A stretch of DNA of 14,259 bases from DASPWW01 sp035461345 (GTDB lineage Bacteria > Actinomycetota > Thermoleophilia > Solirubrobacterales > 70-9), in NCBI GenBank assembly GCA_035461345.1, contig DATHVJ010000023.1, positions 1 through 14,259 of the forward strand. Reading direction: 5' to 3'. Below the pieces are notes generated by a model that was given only the letters and a program-made list of their open reading frames with translations, was not told the DNA's origin and searched no databases. The position numbers and the translations under genes were made by a program. Below, one piece after another: positions 12,902 to 14,259 of this stretch; positions within the stretch are counted from its first letter, which is position 1; the number at the start of each line of letters is the position of its first letter.

Positions 12902-14259
12902 GTGCCGAGCAACGAGATCGACGCCGGCGAGGTGGTCGCCGGCCGGTATCGGATCGTCGACCGGATCGGGACCGGGGGCATGGCCGTGGTGCTGCTGGCG
13001 GTCGACACAGTCCTCGACCGCGAGGTCGCTATCAAGCGGCTGCACGCGGTGAGCGAGGACAACAGGGCGCGATTCCAGCGCGAGGCGCGGCTCGGCGCGT
13101 ACCTCAACCACCCCAATCTGGTCACGGTGTTCGACACGGTCCCCGACGAGGACGCGGTCCTGATCGTGATGGAATACGTCCCGGGGACCCGGCTCTCGGA
13201 CGTGATCGAGCGCGGCGATCTCGTGCCCACCGAGGCGGTCGAGATCTTGAGCTGCGTCGCGACCGCGCTCGACCATGCCCACTCGCACGGCGTCGTCCAC
13301 CGCGACGTAAAGCCCGCGAACGTCCTGCTTCGCGACGACGGCGTCGTCAAGCTCGCCGACCTCGGCGTCGCGACCGCCGCCCACGTGTCGCGGATCACGA
13401 CCCAGACCGACGTCGTCGGCACCCTGACCTACATCGCGCCTGAGCGGCTCCAGGGCACCGACCCCGGCGGGCCGGCCGCCGACGTCTACTCGCTCGCCGC
13501 GGTCGGGTTCGAGGCGCTCGCCGGCAGGCCGCCGGACCGCGGCGCCACCCCGGTGGAGATCCTCGAGCGCAGCGAAGACCCGCCGCCCGACCTCCGCCGG
13601 ATGTGGCCCGGTGCGCCTCCGGGAGCCGCGGACGCGCTGAGACGAGGCCTCGATCCCGACCCCCGCAGGCGTCAGCGGAGCGCGACGGAGCTGATCGAGG
13701 AGCTCGACGCCGGGCTCGCGTCGAAGGACGACGAGACGGCAACGCGCCAGTTCGCGGCGGTACCCCGCGGTGGGGTCGGCGCGCGCCCCCCGCGATGGGC
13801 GGTCGCGGGGATCGGCGCCGGGATCGCCGCGCTGGTCGCGATCGCGATCGCGCTCAACTCGGTCGGCGACGACGCGGGCGAGCCGACCCGCGGCGCCGGG
13901 TCCGGGGGCGGCGAAGGGCGGGAGTCCCGCCCGGCGGAGCGCGGCGACGAGGCGCCCGTGGCAGTCGCCGAAGGGGCGGGCGATCCCGCGCAGGGGGCGC
14001 AGCTCAACGACCGCGGCTACGCGCTGATCCAGCAGGGCCAGCCCGAGGCCGCGGTCCCGGTGCTGAAGCGGGCGGTGCGCTCGTTCCCGCCCGAAACGAC
14101 CGACCTCAACTACGCCTACGCGCTGTTCAACCTCGGCAACGCGCTGCGCCTCTCCGGGCGCGCGCAGGAGGCGATCCCGATCCTCGAGCGGCGGCTCGAG
14201 ATACCGAACCAGACGGAGACCGTGCGACAGGAGCTGGAGGCCGCGCGGGCGGAAGTAGA
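12902..14259 (+). CDS. Transmembrane Ser/Thr protein kinase with C-terminal TPR segment (partial)
   Basis: 452 complete codons are visible and the frame is still open at the window edge, so the C-terminus is missing. Residues about 14-270 are a PknB-like Hanks kinase: glycine loop GTGGMA (23-28), ATP-binding K45 in VAIK, HRDVKPAN with D135, metal-binding DLG (153-155, in place of the more usual DFG), a Thr-rich activation loop TTQTDVVGT, and APE (179-181). A single hydrophobic helix lies at about 299-318 (VAGIGAGIAALVAIAIAL), then an acidic, Gly-rich linker, then helices at about 366-450 with TPR character (LNDRGYALIQQGQPEAAVPV; LFNLGNALRLSGRAQEAIPI). That TPR part should lie outside the membrane. 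Start choice: GTG at 12902, with an equally possible adjacent GTG at 12899; no earlier in-frame start exists back to the hydrolase gene. The kinase call is firm. Confidence 0.9.
   Translation, partial: MPSNEIDAGEVVAGRYRIVDRIGTGGMAVVLLAVDTVLDREVAIKRLHAVSEDNRARFQREARLGAYLNHPNLVTVFDTVPDEDAVLIVMEYVPGTRLSDVIERGDLVPTEAVEILSCVATALDHAHSHGVVHRDVKPANVLLRDDGVVKLADLGVATAAHVSRITTQTDVVGTLTYIAPERLQGTDPGGPAADVYSLAAVGFEALAGRPPDRGATPVEILERSEDPPPDLRRMWPGAPPGAADALRRGLDPDPRRRQRSATELIEELDAGLASKDDETATRQFAAVPRGGVGARPPRWAVAGIGAGIAALVAIAIALNSVGDDAGEPTRGAGSGGGEGRESRPAERGDEAPVAVAEGAGDPAQGAQLNDRGYALIQQGQPEAAVPVLKRAVRSFPPETTDLNYAYALFNLGNALRLSGRAQEAIPILERRLEIPNQTETVRQELEAARAEV

Noticed and set aside
12814..13443. 209-codon plus-strand frame overlapping the kinase start
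   Set aside because: Arg/Gly-rich shadow in another frame of the kinase gene, which has all Hanks motifs.
1..14259. CRISPR array, tRNA/rRNA genes, insertion sequences or phage genes
   Set aside because: Looked for by eye on both strands; no regular repeats, cloverleaf ends, transposase motifs or phage-type genes were recognised.

Overview
The window is very GC-rich. Its proteins are rich in Ala, Arg, Gly and Asp, start codons are often GTG, and several genes seem to lack a Shine-Dalgarno site but carry a TANNNT box a few bases before the start. MMPL transporters and a PknB-like Ser/Thr kinase also occur. This suggests a high-GC actinobacterium, possibly a Thermoleophilia/Solirubrobacterales-type soil lineage. 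That placement is inferred from gene style, not from a marker gene. No RNA gene, insertion sequence, phage gene or CRISPR array is visible, so this is chromosomal housekeeping and accessory metabolism rather than a mobile island.

Layout. Positions 42-1986 (+) hold a CmoB-like SAM methyltransferase and a patatin-family lipase, 31 bp apart and probably one operon. Positions 1983-6024 (-) hold an HdeD/DUF308 membrane protein followed by an 1152-residue fusion of an aldehyde dehydrogenase with a GMC (long-chain alcohol oxidase type) oxidoreductase. Positions 6134-7264 (+) hold a calcineurin-like metallophosphoesterase, divergent from HdeD. Positions 7261-9159 (-) hold a secreted heparinase II/III-like polysaccharide lyase. 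Positions 9200-9526 are a scar: the N-terminal remnant of a DHA2-type MFS transporter (+) runs directly into the N-terminal remnant of a GH15 glucoamylase/trehalase (-). Each carries an apparent one-base frameshift. Positions 9531-12815 (-) hold a haloalkane dehalogenase-like hydrolase followed by an MMPL/RND transporter. From 12902 (+) a transmembrane Ser/Thr kinase with a C-terminal TPR segment runs off the window end.

How the parts may work together. The fusion contains the catalytic signatures for both steps of alcohol to aldehyde to acid oxidation, so one polypeptide could pass the aldehyde between its sites. The patatin lipase next to it could release lipid substrates, but it is convergent and co-function is only a guess. 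The hydrolase and MMPL genes have separate candidate promoters. The two intact convergent pairs (patatin/fusion and phosphoesterase/lyase) each share one CTAG tetranucleotide as overlapping stop codons, leaving no terminator between them.

Most worth a second look: the ALDH-GMC fusion and its start region, where an inverted repeat flanks a TAGACT box and abuts the ATG; the recurring TAGRCT box before minus-strand genes; the MFS/GH15 deletion scar; and the kinase with TPRs in place of PASTA domains.
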